64,000 nt of DNA, taken from the NCBI GenBank assembly GCA_020349025.1, contig CP070763.1:935046-999045 (forward strand), written 5' to 3'. Below the pieces are notes generated by a model, which did no database searches, was not told where the DNA came from, and saw only the letters and a program-made list of their open reading frames with translations. A program made the translations under genes and the position numbers. How positions within the stretch are numbered: position 1 is the stretch's first letter; every line of letters starts with the position of its first letter. This stretch comes from Candidatus Latescibacterota bacterium (GTDB lineage Bacteria; Krumholzibacteriota; Krumholzibacteriia; G020349025). Below, in pieces: positions 1 to 9,117 of this stretch.

Positions 1-1
1 G

Positions 2-2818
2 GAGGATCCGCACGGTGCGGGCTTGCTGCGCGCGGTGTTGCGCAGTGGCGTTCAGATCGAGCCCGATCTGCACGTCTTGGCGCGCGCTCTCTATGAGAAT
101 CGCGATCTGGCGGCGGAAGTCCCCATGCCGCCCGTCGCGTCCGACCTGAGCGAGCAGATGCAGGCGCTACGCCGGGACAGCGAGGCCTGCCTGCGCCACG
201 CGCTGGAGTTCTGCCACGACGAGCAGGACAAGGGTTTCGTGCAGCTGCGCGAGATCGCGCGTCGGCTCCAGGTGCTGGACGACCTCGAGCTGAGCAGCTG
301 GCCCGTGGTGTTTCTGCAGGATCTCCGCATCCGCCCGCAGGCGGGACGCCGCGAGCATTGGGCGCCGGGAGCCGCCGAGCACAACAAAGCGATGCGCGCC
401 GAGCTGCAGCAGCAGCTGGCGCTCTTGCGCCAGAGCATCGCGAACGGCGTGCTGCGCGACGCGCTGCGCTGGCTGCGGCGTTTCCTCGACGACTACGACG
501 CCGAGAAGCGCCGACTCGGGATGCTCGACTTCCAGGACCTGCTGCTCCACGCGCGCCATCTCCTGCGCGACGACCTCGCCGTGCGCCAGGAGATGGGACG
601 GCGCGTGCGCATGCTGTGTGTCGACGAGTTCCAGGACACCGATCCGCTGCAGGCGGAGCTGGCGCTGTTCCTGGCGGAGGAGGGAGCTCCCGCACCGCAG
701 TGGCAGGATGTTCGCGTCGGTCCGAAGCTGCTTCTGGTCGGAGACCCGAGGCAATCGATCTACCGTTTTCGGCGCGCCGACCTCGTCGTCTACGACCGTT
801 GCTGCGAGATCGTGCGTGCCTCGGGCGGTGAGGTGCTCGACATCCAACAGAACTTCCGCAGTCGACCCGCGGTGATCGAGTGGGTGAACGGTGTCTTCGA
901 GCACCTCTTTTCCGACACTGGAGGCTCGGCGCCGCAGGCGCGTCACGTGCCCTTGGCCGCGCTCCCGGAACGCGGGGGTGGACCCGCAGTGTGGATCGTC
1001 GAGCCCTCGGCGGCAGAGGTGGCGGAACCGGACACGTGGCGCCAGCGAGAAGCGCAGGCGCTCGTGCGTCTGGTGCAGCGTGCGCTGTCGCAAGGGTGGC
1101 GTGTCAACGTCGCACAGGGTCGACGGACGCTGCGTCCGGGCGACATCGCTTTCCTTTTTGCACGCACACCCGGGATCGAGCTGTACGAAGATGCCCTGCG
1201 TGCGGCAGGTCTGCCCTTCCGTCAGGAGGGGGGGAAGCTCTTCTTTCAGCGCCAGGAGGTGCGCGACGTTCTTCAGGCGCTCTCGGCCATCGACGACCCG
1301 CAGGACGAGCTGGCGCTCGTGGCTGCGCTGCGATCCCCGTTGTTCGGCGCCACGGACACCGAGCTCTGGCTCCACCGGGCGCGCCATGGACGCTTCGACT
1401 ACCTCGCGCCCGCGCGCGGATCGCCGCTCGCGGAGGCGCTCCAGCTTTTCGGGGAGCTGCATGCGCAACGTCACGAGCAGGGTGTGGCCGCGAGCGCGGC
1501 GCTGCTGCTGGCCCGCACCGGCGCGCGCTCGGTCTACGCCGCGCGACCCCATGGTGAGCGGGCGCTTGCGAACTTCGATCTCCTTCTGCACCACGCACGG
1601 CGTTTCGCCGAGGGGAGAGCTCTCGGGTTGCGCGAGTTCGTTCGGGCCCTGCGCGAGCTGGAGGATGATCCACCGCGTCTCGCGGAATGGTCACCCGAAG
1701 AGGAGGGCAGCGAGCAGGTGCGCCTGCTCACCGTGCACATGGCGAAGGGCCTGGAGTTCCCGTTCATCCTGCTCGCCAACCTGGCGTCGCGTGGCCACCC
1801 ACAGCAGGCTCCACTCGTGTACGACCGTGCGAGCGGGCGCGTCGAAGTGCGCCTGCGAGCGTCGGACGTGCGGGCCCATCTCTCCACGGCGGGGTTCGAC
1901 GCCGTGGCGGAGCTCGAGCGCGAGCGCGAGCTTGCCGAGGAGCGGCGTCTGCTCTACGTTGCCGCGACACGCGCGCGCGACTATCTCGCGCTCGGAGCCT
2001 TTCACGCCTCACGCGCCGAGGGGCTGCTCAAGCCCTTGCGCCAAGTGCCCGGGGCCTTGGGGGAGAGCCCGATACCGGGCCTGGGCGTCGCCGGGCGTCC
2101 AGGGCAAGAGAAGCCGGACGAATCCACCCGATGGTGCGTGATCGCGTCCGACGAGCTCGAGTCCGTCACGCCACCCCGGAGGTCACGCGCAGGCCATGCA
2201 GACGTCGAGCGCCTGCTGTCGGCGCGGAGTGCCTGGGAGATCGACGACGCGCGTCGGCGCCTTCGTGCGGCGGAGGAATCGACGCTGCTTTCGACCGATG
2301 CGGCTCTGCACGACACTGAATGTGGCTCCACAGACACGGAGCGTGTGGACCTTGTGACACATGCAGTGCTTGTGCAGATCCCACTCGACATTGACTCGAA
2401 CGAGCTCGAATCGCGCGCGAAAGAGGCAGCCGAGCGCATGGGTGCGCGCCCCGATCTCGTCGTGCCTCTCGTGATGCAGGCGCACTCGAGCGCGATCCGG
2501 GCGCGTGTCGCCGCCGCCCAGCGCGTCAGGCGTGGCGTGCGTCTACGCGCGCGCATCGGCTCCCACCTCGTCGAAGCCACACTCGATCTGCTGCTCGAGG
2601 ATTCCGAGGGGTTGCGCTTGGTCGATTTCACGACGCGGGAGGAGGTGGAGGAGATGCAGCGCAGCGTGGTGCTGCGCGCTCTCGCGCTCGCCACGGCGGG
2701 TGTTGCACCTGTGGAGGCGGGCACCTTCTTCCTGAGAAGTGGGCACTATCTGCCAGTCGACGCTCTCGAAGAGCGCATGCAGCGACTCCGAAGCGAGCTG
2801 CAGGGTGTCCACTCCTGA
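2..2818 (+). CDS. UvrD-family helicase, RecB/AddA-like (5' partial)
   Basis: The reading frame is open to the left edge, so the N-terminal Walker A part lies outside the window. Superfamily 1 helicase motifs are visible: DEFQDTD (Walker B, encoded near 623-643), GDPRQSIYRFR (motif III, near 741-775), VHMAKGLEF (motif V, near 1735) and LLYVAATRARD (motif VI, near 1950). The order and spacing match RecB/AddA subunits that unwind DNA at double-strand breaks. The last ~90 residues resemble the AddA-type PD-(D/E)XK nuclease fold: LDLLL is followed by LVDFTT where active enzymes have VDYKT. The catalytic lysine is therefore a threonine, so nuclease activity is doubtful. A partner AddB/RecC gene would be expected just upstream, outside the window. 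Confidence 0.88.
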   Translation, partial: EDPHGAGLLRAVLRSGVQIEPDLHVLARALYENRDLAAEVPMPPVASDLSEQMQALRRDSEACLRHALEFCHDEQDKGFVQLREIARRLQVLDDLELSSWPVVFLQDLRIRPQAGRREHWAPGAAEHNKAMRAELQQQLALLRQSIANGVLRDALRWLRRFLDDYDAEKRRLGMLDFQDLLLHARHLLRDDLAVRQEMGRRVRMLCVDEFQDTDPLQAELALFLAEEGAPAPQWQDVRVGPKLLLVGDPRQSIYRFRRADLVVYDRCCEIVRASGGEVLDIQQNFRSRPAVIEWVNGVFEHLFSDTGGSAPQARHVPLAALPERGGGPAVWIVEPSAAEVAEPDTWRQREAQALVRLVQRALSQGWRVNVAQGRRTLRPGDIAFLFARTPGIELYEDALRAAGLPFRQEGGKLFFQRQEVRDVLQALSAIDDPQDELALVAALRSPLFGATDTELWLHRARHGRFDYLAPARGSPLAEALQLFGELHAQRHEQGVAASAALLLARTGARSVYAARPHGERALANFDLLLHHARRFAEGRALGLREFVRALRELEDDPPRLAEWSPEEEGSEQVRLLTVHMAKGLEFPFILLANLASRGHPQQAPLVYDRASGRVEVRLRASDVRAHLSTAGFDAVAELERERELAEERRLLYVAATRARDYLALGAFHASRAEGLLKPLRQVPGALGESPIPGLGVAGRPGQEKPDESTRWCVIASDELESVTPPRRSRAGHADVERLLSARSAWEIDDARRRLRAAEESTLLSTDAALHDTECGSTDTERVDLVTHAVLVQIPLDIDSNELESRAKEAAERMGARPDLVVPLVMQAHSSAIRARVAAAQRVRRGVRLRARIGSHLVEATLDLLLEDSEGLRLVDFTTREEVEEMQRSVVLRALALATAGVAPVEAGTFFLRSGHYLPVDALEERMQRLRSELQGVHS

Positions 2819-3104
2819 GATCGGGTGCCCACGGGTTGGTCGAGCCTCGGGCAGGTGTGGCTCGATTTCATGCAGCGCGAAGGGGGAGGTCGCGGGGGCG
2901 GCGGGTTCGGGCGCACTCGCCTGGGCGGAAGTTCGCGGGCGGGAGATCGCCACGGGCCCTCGGTCGCATCCTTCGACCCATCCCAGCACCACTCTGACGT
3001 CTTCCGAGGGGGTCTGACCCCCCGCCCACGACTGCGTTCTGCAATCGCGGTCTGCAATTCAGGGGCCACGACGTCCGGAGACCGGTGCGGAATCCGCACT
3101 CGTG
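2819..3104. other. Intergenic region between convergent genes
   Basis: No convincing gene is present between the helicase stop and the ompA-like stop. A G5/C5 hairpin (3008-3012 with 3018-3022, loop TCTGA) lies about 190 bases after the helicase stop and could end its transcript, although no T-tract follows. A small perfect inverted repeat lies at 3085-3099. Confidence 0.5.
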
Positions 3105-3138
3105 GAAAAAGGGACGCCCGGCCTGGGGCCGGGCGTCC
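3105..3138 (-). terminator. Rho-independent terminator of the OmpA/TSP3 gene
   Basis: A perfect 12-bp stem (3112-3123 with 3127-3138, three-base loop) is followed on the minus strand by a run of five T. It begins about 21 bases after the stop codon of the leftward ompA-like gene. Confidence 0.85.
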
Positions 3139-3159
3139 TGATGCTGGGATGTGTCGCGA

Positions 3160-4506
3160 CTACTGTTGCGCGTCGCGGATCTGACGCAGCTCCTCGCGGT
3201 TGATGACCGTCAGCTCCACGCGTCGGTTGCGGGCGCGGCCGTCCGCCGTGTCGTTGGAGGCCATCGGCAGCTCTTCACCGTAGCCGCGAACGCGCAGCTG
3301 CGCGCTCGAGATCTGCGGGAAGCGCCAGAGCAAGTAGTCCGTGACGGCTTGTGCACGCCGCTCGGAGAGGAGGCGGTTCGACTCCGCGCGCCCCGCCGAG
3401 TCGGTGTGACCGGCGATCTCCACGCGCAGCTGGGGCCAGCGCGACAGGATCTCGCCCGCCTCGTCGAGAACGGGGTAGCTCGACGGATCGAGCTCCGCTT
3501 TGCCACTGTGGAAGTTGACGCCCTGCAAACGCAAGCGCCCGGTGTCCAGTAGCTCGTATTCGGTCTCGGAGATCTGGCAACCCGACTCGTCGACGCGGGC
3601 GCCAACCGGTGTGTCGGGACAATTGTCGAGACCATCCACGACGCCATCGCTGTCGGAGTCGACCGGACAACCGCGATCGTCCACGACCGCGCCTGCGGGA
3701 GTGCTCATACAGACGTCGATGCCATCGAAGACACCGTCGCTGTCCGCATCGGTCGGGCAACCCTGCCCGTCGACCACGGCGCCCGTCGGTGTGTTCTTGC
3801 ACTGATCGAGACCGTCCCAGACGCCATCCGTATCGCTGTCTGTCGGACAGCCCTGTGTGTCCACAAGGGCACCGCTCGGCGTCGCGGCGCAGAGGTCGTC
3901 GTTGTCTGTGACGCCATCACTGTCGCCGTCGCCATACTCGCGTGCGAACGGCAGGACAAGGCGGGCACTCACGGCGGTGTTCTGCAGCAGCTCGTTGCCG
4001 TTGCCGCTGCCGTCGTCATGCCCCAGCATGATCTGCTGCGCCTCGAGGCGCACGCCCAATCCGCTGCTTCCGGCGATCTTGATGCCACCACCGACTGCGC
4101 CGTACGGATCGGAGATGCTGCCGGCGGCGTCGGTCGTCATGTCCTCAGCGAAGCCACCACCGAACGTCAAGAAGGGACGCACGCGCGGATGACCGGTGAG
4201 GTCGATCGAAAAGCCGCCGCTGGCGAAGCCGATGTCGCGCACGTCTTGCGACGTGGTCGAAGGCAGCTCGTAGCGTGTCCAGCTACCTTGGGCATCGAAG
4301 AACACACGCGAAGAAAGAGCAACGCCGAGCCGAGCGCCAACGAGTGGCGAGACACGTTCGGTGAATCCGAGCTTCTGATCGGCAACGAAGGCACCGGCGT
4401 AGGGGCTGAACTCGACGTGAGTGCGTTTGATCTCGGCTGCAGCGGTCGCCGCAAAGAGCAGGACACACCCGGCCGAGATCAACAGGATACTGGTTTTCCT
4501 CTTCAT
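3160..4506 (-). CDS. OmpA-family protein with thrombospondin type 3 repeats
   Basis: This is an outer-membrane protein of 448 residues. It begins with a signal peptide (MKRKTSILLISAG... ending in a hydrophobic ATAAAE stretch), then a beta-barrel-like domain of about 180 residues. Four calcium-binding type 3 repeats of the pattern DSDGVxDGxDxC follow (about residues 210-315). The C-terminal OmpA domain binds peptidoglycan and contains the signature IAGHTDSAGR and a NRRVELTV end. The start was chosen at 4506 because the signal peptide begins there and AGAGG-type SD sequence precedes it; the frame remains open upstream but is not protein-like. Proteins of this layout tether the outer membrane to the cell wall. 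A strong terminator follows. Confidence 0.9.
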   Translation of the reverse strand: MKRKTSILLISAGCVLLFAATAAAEIKRTHVEFSPYAGAFVADQKLGFTERVSPLVGARLGVALSSRVFFDAQGSWTRYELPSTTSQDVRDIGFASGGFSIDLTGHPRVRPFLTFGGGFAEDMTTDAAGSISDPYGAVGGGIKIAGSSGLGVRLEAQQIMLGHDDGSGNGNELLQNTAVSARLVLPFAREYGDGDSDGVTDNDDLCAATPSGALVDTQGCPTDSDTDGVWDGLDQCKNTPTGAVVDGQGCPTDADSDGVFDGIDVCMSTPAGAVVDDRGCPVDSDSDGVVDGLDNCPDTPVGARVDESGCQISETEYELLDTGRLRLQGVNFHSGKAELDPSSYPVLDEAGEILSRWPQLRVEIAGHTDSAGRAESNRLLSERRAQAVTDYLLWRFPQISSAQLRVRGYGEELPMASNDTADGRARNRRVELTVINREELRQIRDAQQ

Positions 4507-4810
4507 CTCGGGATCCTCTCGATCCGGGCTCAGGCACGACACGACGCGACGCTTTTCCGACGCCGCGTCCCGTATCCGTGACGTGAGAGACATTCGTCGT
4601 GTACGGACTGTCGCAACACGATTGGCAAGAGACGTTCCGCGGCACGGCAGACGGGAGAAGCGCTGCGCGAACGTGCACGTGATGTCGCAACGGGTGTCAT
4701 GAGGCAGTGCTGCAATCGCGGGGGCGGTGTCCGGAAACGCACGCAAGCGGGCGTTTGCGCGCGTCGACAGGAACAGAATGGAACGTCAAACGCGGGGGAT
4801 GCGCGACACT
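4507..4810. other. Intergenic region upstream of the OmpA/TSP3 gene
   Basis: These 304 bases separate the methyltransferase stop from the ompA-like start, both on the minus strand. I see no credible small gene or RNA. The region presumably holds the promoter of the ompA-like gene, but no clear -35/-10 pair stands out. Confidence 0.4.
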
Positions 4811-5617
4811 CTATCGTGAGGAGCGAGGGGCTCGGGCCCGAGCACTGCGTCGCGCAGTGAAGACGAGATCGGTCGACGTCTCTGCGTGGAACTCGGCGCC
4901 CGACATGTCACCGAACCACTGTATTGATTCGAATCCGGCGTCGCGCAACGCCGGCTCGAGGTCGGAGCGCAGCCAGGCGCGATGAATGACCGAGCGCGAG
5001 GCCACCACCTCCACCGGTTCGTCCGACTGCGGTCGAACACGCAGCGTCGTCGGCATGAATTGAATACGTCCCGATTCCAACGGGCGGAGCAGACGCAAGA
5101 AGACGATCTCCGCTTCCTCCTCCTCGCGGAAGTTCAGTGGCAGATGTCGGACGCCACTGCCGAGGATGCGTTCGTAGTTCAGGATCTGCACGACGCATGT
5201 TCCATTCGAGAGGAGCACGGCGTGCAGGTGGCAGCAGAACGACTCGAGCTCCGCACTCTCGTGCAGGTGCACGAGCGTGTTGCCCAGGCAGATCGCCGCA
5301 CCGAAGCGCTGCGCCAGGAGATCGGGAAGTGCCCGCAGGTCCCCTTGCAGGAAGCGCACGTCGGCGTCCCCCGACTGCCTCCTCGCCTCTTGCAGCTGCG
5401 CCTCGGAGCGGTCGATCCCCACCACCTGGAAGCCGGCGCGCGCAAAGTGGATCGCGTGCTCGCCGGTGCCGCAGCCGAGATCCAGAAGGGAGCGGGCGGG
5501 TGCCGCGGCGAAGAGCCGGAGCAGGAACGGCTCTTCGCGCCGGATTCGCTCCGGCCACGCGATCAAGCGCCGGTACTGCAGGCGCGCGTACGCATCGCCG
5601 GGATCGCTCGAAGACAC
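4811..5617 (-). CDS. Class I SAM-dependent methyltransferase
   Basis: This 268-residue cytoplasmic protein has the Rossmann-fold SAM-binding signature LLDLGCGTGEHA (motif I, about residues 40-51), an acidic end of the next strand (VVGIDRSEAQL) and motif III-like FLQGDLRALP. The substrate cannot be read from the sequence; the fold is of the Methyltransf_25/11 type used on small molecules. The start is GTG with AGGAG nine bases upstream. It is read away from the divergent lipoprotein gene at 5754, with about 136 bases between them for two promoters. Confidence 0.85.
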   Translation of the reverse strand: MSSSDPGDAYARLQYRRLIAWPERIRREEPFLLRLFAAAPARSLLDLGCGTGEHAIHFARAGFQVVGIDRSEAQLQEARRQSGDADVRFLQGDLRALPDLLAQRFGAAICLGNTLVHLHESAELESFCCHLHAVLLSNGTCVVQILNYERILGSGVRHLPLNFREEEEAEIVFLRLLRPLESGRIQFMPTTLRVRPQSDEPVEVVASRSVIHRAWLRSDLEPALRDAGFESIQWFGDMSGAEFHAETSTDLVFTARRSARARAPRSSR

Positions 5618-5712
5618 GAATCGACACTCCTACAAGGGGTTAGAGAGCTCTACCGGGCGCGGCCGCGGCCCGCCTCCCGGGGCGCGGTGGACTCGCGCCG
5701 GAGTCGTTTCGA

Positions 5713-5721
5713 TGTTATATT
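5713..5721 (+). promoter_or_regulatory. Extended -10 promoter of the lipoprotein gene
   Basis: TG-T-TATATT matches the extended -10 pattern TGnTATAAT closely and stands out from the GC-rich surroundings. It lies 33 bases before the chosen start. No good -35 is seen, as is usual for extended -10 promoters. Confidence 0.5.
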
Positions 5722-5753
5722 TCCGCGTCGGCTTCCAGTTCAAGGAGATGCGT

Positions 5754-6221
5754 ATGTGCTCGCTCCGCTCGTCGATCGCGATCCTCCCCCTCCTCCTGCT
5801 GCCCCTGGTGGGATGCAGCGAAAGCACCAGCTTCGAACAGATCCAGCGGAGGGAAGCGATCGTTGCCGATTTCGATGGCCTGTTCATCCAGGGTGGCGAG
5901 CGTTTCGAGATGACCGCCTCCGTCTCCGGCGACATCGTGCACCCGGAGTTCGACGCTCGCTGGACCAATCTGAACCGAGAAGTCTCGATCGAATTCTATG
6001 TCCTGCGCGCGGAGGATTACGACCCCGGTGTCCGGCCCTCGGAGCTCAAGAACCTGCTGTGGCCGCAAGGGGAGCTGCGCCTGGGTGAGAGCCGCCCCTC
6101 CAAGGTGATCCTGCACCCTGATCCCGGCGAGTGGGTGCTCTTCTTCTACAATCCTGCGGACCGCAGCCTCGCCAACCGCGTGGAGCTCTCCTCCCTGATC
6201 AAGCTGACCTTCTTCAAATAG
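5754..6221 (+). CDS. Putative lipoprotein of unknown function
   Basis: This is a 155-residue protein with a lipoprotein signal: a hydrophobic segment (AILPLLLLPL) followed by the lipobox LVGC. The remainder is soluble, rich in beta-prone sequence, and includes a WVLFFYNPADRS stretch near the C-terminus. No family is recognised. The start at 5754 has AAGGAG six bases upstream; the ATG at 5748 would be directly adjacent to that SD and is less likely. The gene appears to be monocistronic. Confidence 0.75.
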   Translation: MCSLRSSIAILPLLLLPLVGCSESTSFEQIQRREAIVADFDGLFIQGGERFEMTASVSGDIVHPEFDARWTNLNREVSIEFYVLRAEDYDPGVRPSELKNLLWPQGELRLGESRPSKVILHPDPGEWVLFFYNPADRSLANRVELSSLIKLTFFK

Positions 6222-6430
6222 TCGGGTCGATCGCACCGGCGGCCTCTTTCGACGGCGGCGGCGCGCCCGCGAGGCGGTGCGGCGAAGCTCCGAGACGCCG
6301 CAGCGTCTCCGGCGCCTTGGCCTCCGCACGCCCCACAGCGAACGTTCCGAACGGCTTCGCTGTATGCACGATCAGGGGCTGCGGCGTGATCCTTGCACGG
6401 AACCGCAAGGCCGAACCAGGAGGATGTCCG

Positions 6431-8155
6431 ATGGCCGAGAGCTTTGCACGCGGCGCCTTCTCCGGGACGCTGTCGCAAGATCTGGTGTTTCCCTACCCGC
6501 AGATGCACCCCGACGAGTCCGAAGTCGTGGACATGCTGCGCGATTCCATCCGCAAGTACGCGGTGGAGCACATCGACGACGAACGCATCGATCGCGATGC
6601 AGAGATCCCCCGCGAGGTTCTCGACACGCTCTCCGGCATGGGCGTGATGGGGATGATCATCCCCGAGGAGTACGGTGGCAGCGGCATGAGCGTCACGGCC
6701 TACTGCAAGGTCCTCGAGGAGATCTCCTACCACTCGGCCGCGGTCGCCGTGACCGTGGGTGCACACCAGTCGATCGGCATGAAGGCGATCATCCTGTTCG
6801 GCAACGAGGAGCAGAAGAAGAAGTTTCTGCCTGCGCTGGCAGCTGGCGAGGAGTACGCCGCCTTCGCCTTGACCGAGCCGGGGGCGGGGAGCGATGCGGG
6901 CAGCATTCAGGCAACCGCGGTCCCGACCGAGGATGGCAGCGCCTACATCGTCAACGGCACCAAGCAGTGGATCACGAACGCCGGTTTCGCACGCGTCTTC
7001 ACGATCTTCGCCAAGACGGACGTGCCCGGGGCGCGCAACGAGAACCAGAAGGTCACCGGTTTCGTGGTGACGAGCGACATGCCGGGGGTCGCGGCCGGCC
7101 CGCCGGAGAAGAAGATTGGCATCCGCGGCTCCGAGACGAACGAGGTGCATCTGGAGAACGTCCGCGTTCCGGCCGAGAACCTCCTCGGCGAGTTGGGCGG
7201 CGGTTTCAAGATTGCCATGGGTGTGCTCAACGAGGGACGACTCGGGCTCTCCACCGGATGCGTCGGTGCATCGCAGCGCCTGATCGAGCTCGCGACCGAG
7301 TTTGCACGCGAGCGCCGCCAGTTCGACCACGCCATCAGCGACTTCGAGATGATCAAGGAGAAGCTGGCCGAGATGGCCGCGCGCACCTTTGCCGTCGAGA
7401 GCGCGGCCTATCTCACCGCGGGCCTCGCCGACCGCGGGGTCAAGGACTTCAGTCTCGAGTCCGCCATCTGCAAGATCATGTCGAGCGAGGCGCTCTGGTA
7501 CGTGGTCAACGAGGCGATGCAGATCTACGGCGGTAACGGTTACATGCAGGAGTATCCGTTCGGACGCATGATGCGAGACGCACGCATCAACTCGATCTTC
7601 GAGGGCACCAACGAGATCCTGCGCGTCTTCATTGCCGGCATGGGCGTGCGCGGGCCGGGCGAAGAGCTGCAGATGGTCGCCAAGGCGCTGCGCCATCCCA
7701 CGCGCGACTTCGGCGTGCTGTCACGCTACTTCGGTCGCAAGATCGAACAGACCTTCTTGCGTGAACGCATGCGCGACATCCATCCGGAGCTGCGAGAGAC
7801 GGCGCGCTACATCGAGCGCGCGGTGCACCAGCTGCCGGGACGCGTGGAGCAGCTCCTGCGCAAGCATGGGCGTGGCTTCGTCATGCGGCAGTACCTCATG
7901 AAGCGCATCGCCGACATCGCCATCGACACCTACGGCATGGTGGCCACGACGTCGCGGACGGATGCACTGCTGAAGAGCGGCACACCCGCAGCCCAGGAGC
8001 TGGCGATGACACGCTGGTGGTGTCGCAAAGCGACGCGTCGGATTCGCCGCAACCTGCGGGGTCTCGTGGTCAACAGCGACGAGCTGACCACCGAGGTCGC
8101 CGACCGCATCCTGACCGAGACGCCGTGGTTCAACCGCGCTGCGCAGAGCTCGTAG
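6431..8155 (+). CDS. Acyl-CoA dehydrogenase
   Basis: This 574-residue flavoenzyme introduces the 2,3-double bond of acyl-CoA in fatty-acid beta-oxidation, passing electrons to ETF. Landmarks are YGGSGMS in the N-terminal helical domain, FALTEPGAGSDAG and WITNAG in the FAD/substrate-binding beta domain, IYGGNGYMQEYP, and IFEGTNEILR, whose glutamate is the catalytic base of most family members. About 150 extra residues follow the core, as in the long VLCAD/ACAD9-type enzymes. AGGAGG lies seven bases before the ATG at 6431. The 3' end overlaps the convergent PAP2 phosphatase gene by 26 bases. Confidence 0.93.
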   Translation: MAESFARGAFSGTLSQDLVFPYPQMHPDESEVVDMLRDSIRKYAVEHIDDERIDRDAEIPREVLDTLSGMGVMGMIIPEEYGGSGMSVTAYCKVLEEISYHSAAVAVTVGAHQSIGMKAIILFGNEEQKKKFLPALAAGEEYAAFALTEPGAGSDAGSIQATAVPTEDGSAYIVNGTKQWITNAGFARVFTIFAKTDVPGARNENQKVTGFVVTSDMPGVAAGPPEKKIGIRGSETNEVHLENVRVPAENLLGELGGGFKIAMGVLNEGRLGLSTGCVGASQRLIELATEFARERRQFDHAISDFEMIKEKLAEMAARTFAVESAAYLTAGLADRGVKDFSLESAICKIMSSEALWYVVNEAMQIYGGNGYMQEYPFGRMMRDARINSIFEGTNEILRVFIAGMGVRGPGEELQMVAKALRHPTRDFGVLSRYFGRKIEQTFLRERMRDIHPELRETARYIERAVHQLPGRVEQLLRKHGRGFVMRQYLMKRIADIAIDTYGMVATTSRTDALLKSGTPAAQELAMTRWWCRKATRRIRRNLRGLVVNSDELTTEVADRILTETPWFNRAAQSS

Positions 8156-8717
8156 CGGGCGAGCCCCCGCCTCGCGCCCGCAGTGCGCGGCGGCCGAGAC
8201 GCTCGAGGCCTCGGATGAGCAAGGCACACAGCAGACCGACGCCGAGCCCGACGACGACGTCGAACGGGTAGTGCACTCCCACGTAGACGCGCGAGTACGC
8301 CACCAGCAGCGCCATTCCCGCCAGGATCGGCGCCATGCGCGGGTAGTGGATCGACAGATGCAGCGCGGCGGCACCGAAGTTGGCCGCATGCGAGCTCGGC
8401 ATGGAAAAGGAGGAGCTGCAGCCGGCCAGCAAGCGCACGTCTGGAAGGGCATTGCAGGGGCGCAGGCGCTCGAAGATGTTCTTGAGCAAGTTGCTGCTGG
8501 TCTGATCGCTCAAGATGAGCAGCGGAATGACGAGCAGAGCGGCGACGCGCCCACGACCGCCGCCGAACAGAAGCAGCGCGGTCCACGTCACCAGAATGAC
8601 GAGGTGCCAGTTGCCGGCGCCGGTCACGAACGGCATCAGGCTGTCGAAAACTGCGTTCGGGTGCCCGTTGATCCAGCGGAAGAGCGACGTGTCCAGTGCC
8701 GCCAGCGCTTCACCCAT
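8130..8717 (-). CDS. PAP2-family membrane phosphatase
   Basis: This 195-residue integral membrane protein has several hydrophobic helices and the three PAP2 signature motifs: KNIFERLRP (KX6RP), SMPSSHA (PSGH-type) and SRVYVGVHYPFD (SRX5HX3D). These form the phosphatase active site. Substrates of the family include phosphatidic acid, phosphatidylglycerol phosphate and undecaprenyl pyrophosphate, which cannot be told apart here. The start at 8717 was chosen because the conserved domain begins there. Its last 26 bases overlap the acyl-CoA dehydrogenase gene in antisense. Confidence 0.9.
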   Translation of the reverse strand: MGEALAALDTSLFRWINGHPNAVFDSLMPFVTGAGNWHLVILVTWTALLLFGGGRGRVAALLVIPLLILSDQTSSNLLKNIFERLRPCNALPDVRLLAGCSSSFSMPSSHAANFGAAALHLSIHYPRMAPILAGMALLVAYSRVYVGVHYPFDVVVGLGVGLLCALLIRGLERLGRRALRARGGGSPATSSAQRG

Positions 8718-8740
8718 GACGCACCACTCCGTGAGAACAA

Positions 8741-8781
8741 AATGAAAAAGGTACCTCGTCGCTGCGAGGTACCTTTTTTTC
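8741..8781. terminator. Bidirectional rho-independent terminator
   Basis: A 14-bp stem (8745-8758 with 8765-8778, six-base loop) begins in an A-run and ends in a T-run, so it can act in both directions. It is found 28 bases downstream of a short minus-strand reading frame (8807-9046) and just upstream of the PAP2 start. This suggests that the short frame is a transcribed gene. Confidence 0.75.
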
Positions 8782-8806
8782 TTGTTCCGGGGCGTCTTGC
8801 GCCCCA

Positions 8807-9046
8807 TCACTCGTCCGCATCCAAGGACGGCTTACGACGAATCGTATCTCGATGAATCTTTTTTGAAACCGCAGGGTTCGTCTCCCCTGCCAACCGAACA
8901 ATAGCGCGTCCTTCAACAGAGATCAAGGTTTCTTCGCTGCCGTCGTCCGGAAACGACAATTCGCTTGTAGATGCTGAACTTAGGTTCAAGGCGCTCGCGT
9001 CCAGACCTGGCGCCCCTGGTTCGTCCCCGTCGTGCACGGCTATCAT
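8807..9046 (-). CDS. Putative small protein, unknown
   Basis: This is a 79-residue hydrophilic frame from ATG 9046, or 94 residues from a GTG at 9091. It has an acidic first half and a basic segment (KKIHRDTIRRK) near the end. It has no recognised domain and no clear SD. Codon choice is less GC-biased at third positions than that of its neighbours. The best support is a strong terminator 28 bases after the stop. It fills the otherwise empty gap between PAP2 and queE. It may not be a real gene. Confidence 0.35.
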   Translation of the reverse strand: MIAVHDGDEPGAPGLDASALNLSSASTSELSFPDDGSEETLISVEGRAIVRLAGETNPAVSKKIHRDTIRRKPSLDADE

Positions 9047-9117
9047 GTCGAAGCGAGGTCCCACATCCTGCAGAAGCGCAGCGCCGCTCACCGGCTGCTT
9101 GCCTGCGAGGTCGCCTT

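Noticed and set aside
9047-9117. preQ1 riboswitch upstream of queE
   Set aside because: No preQ1 aptamer stem or A-rich tail is visible in the short leader.
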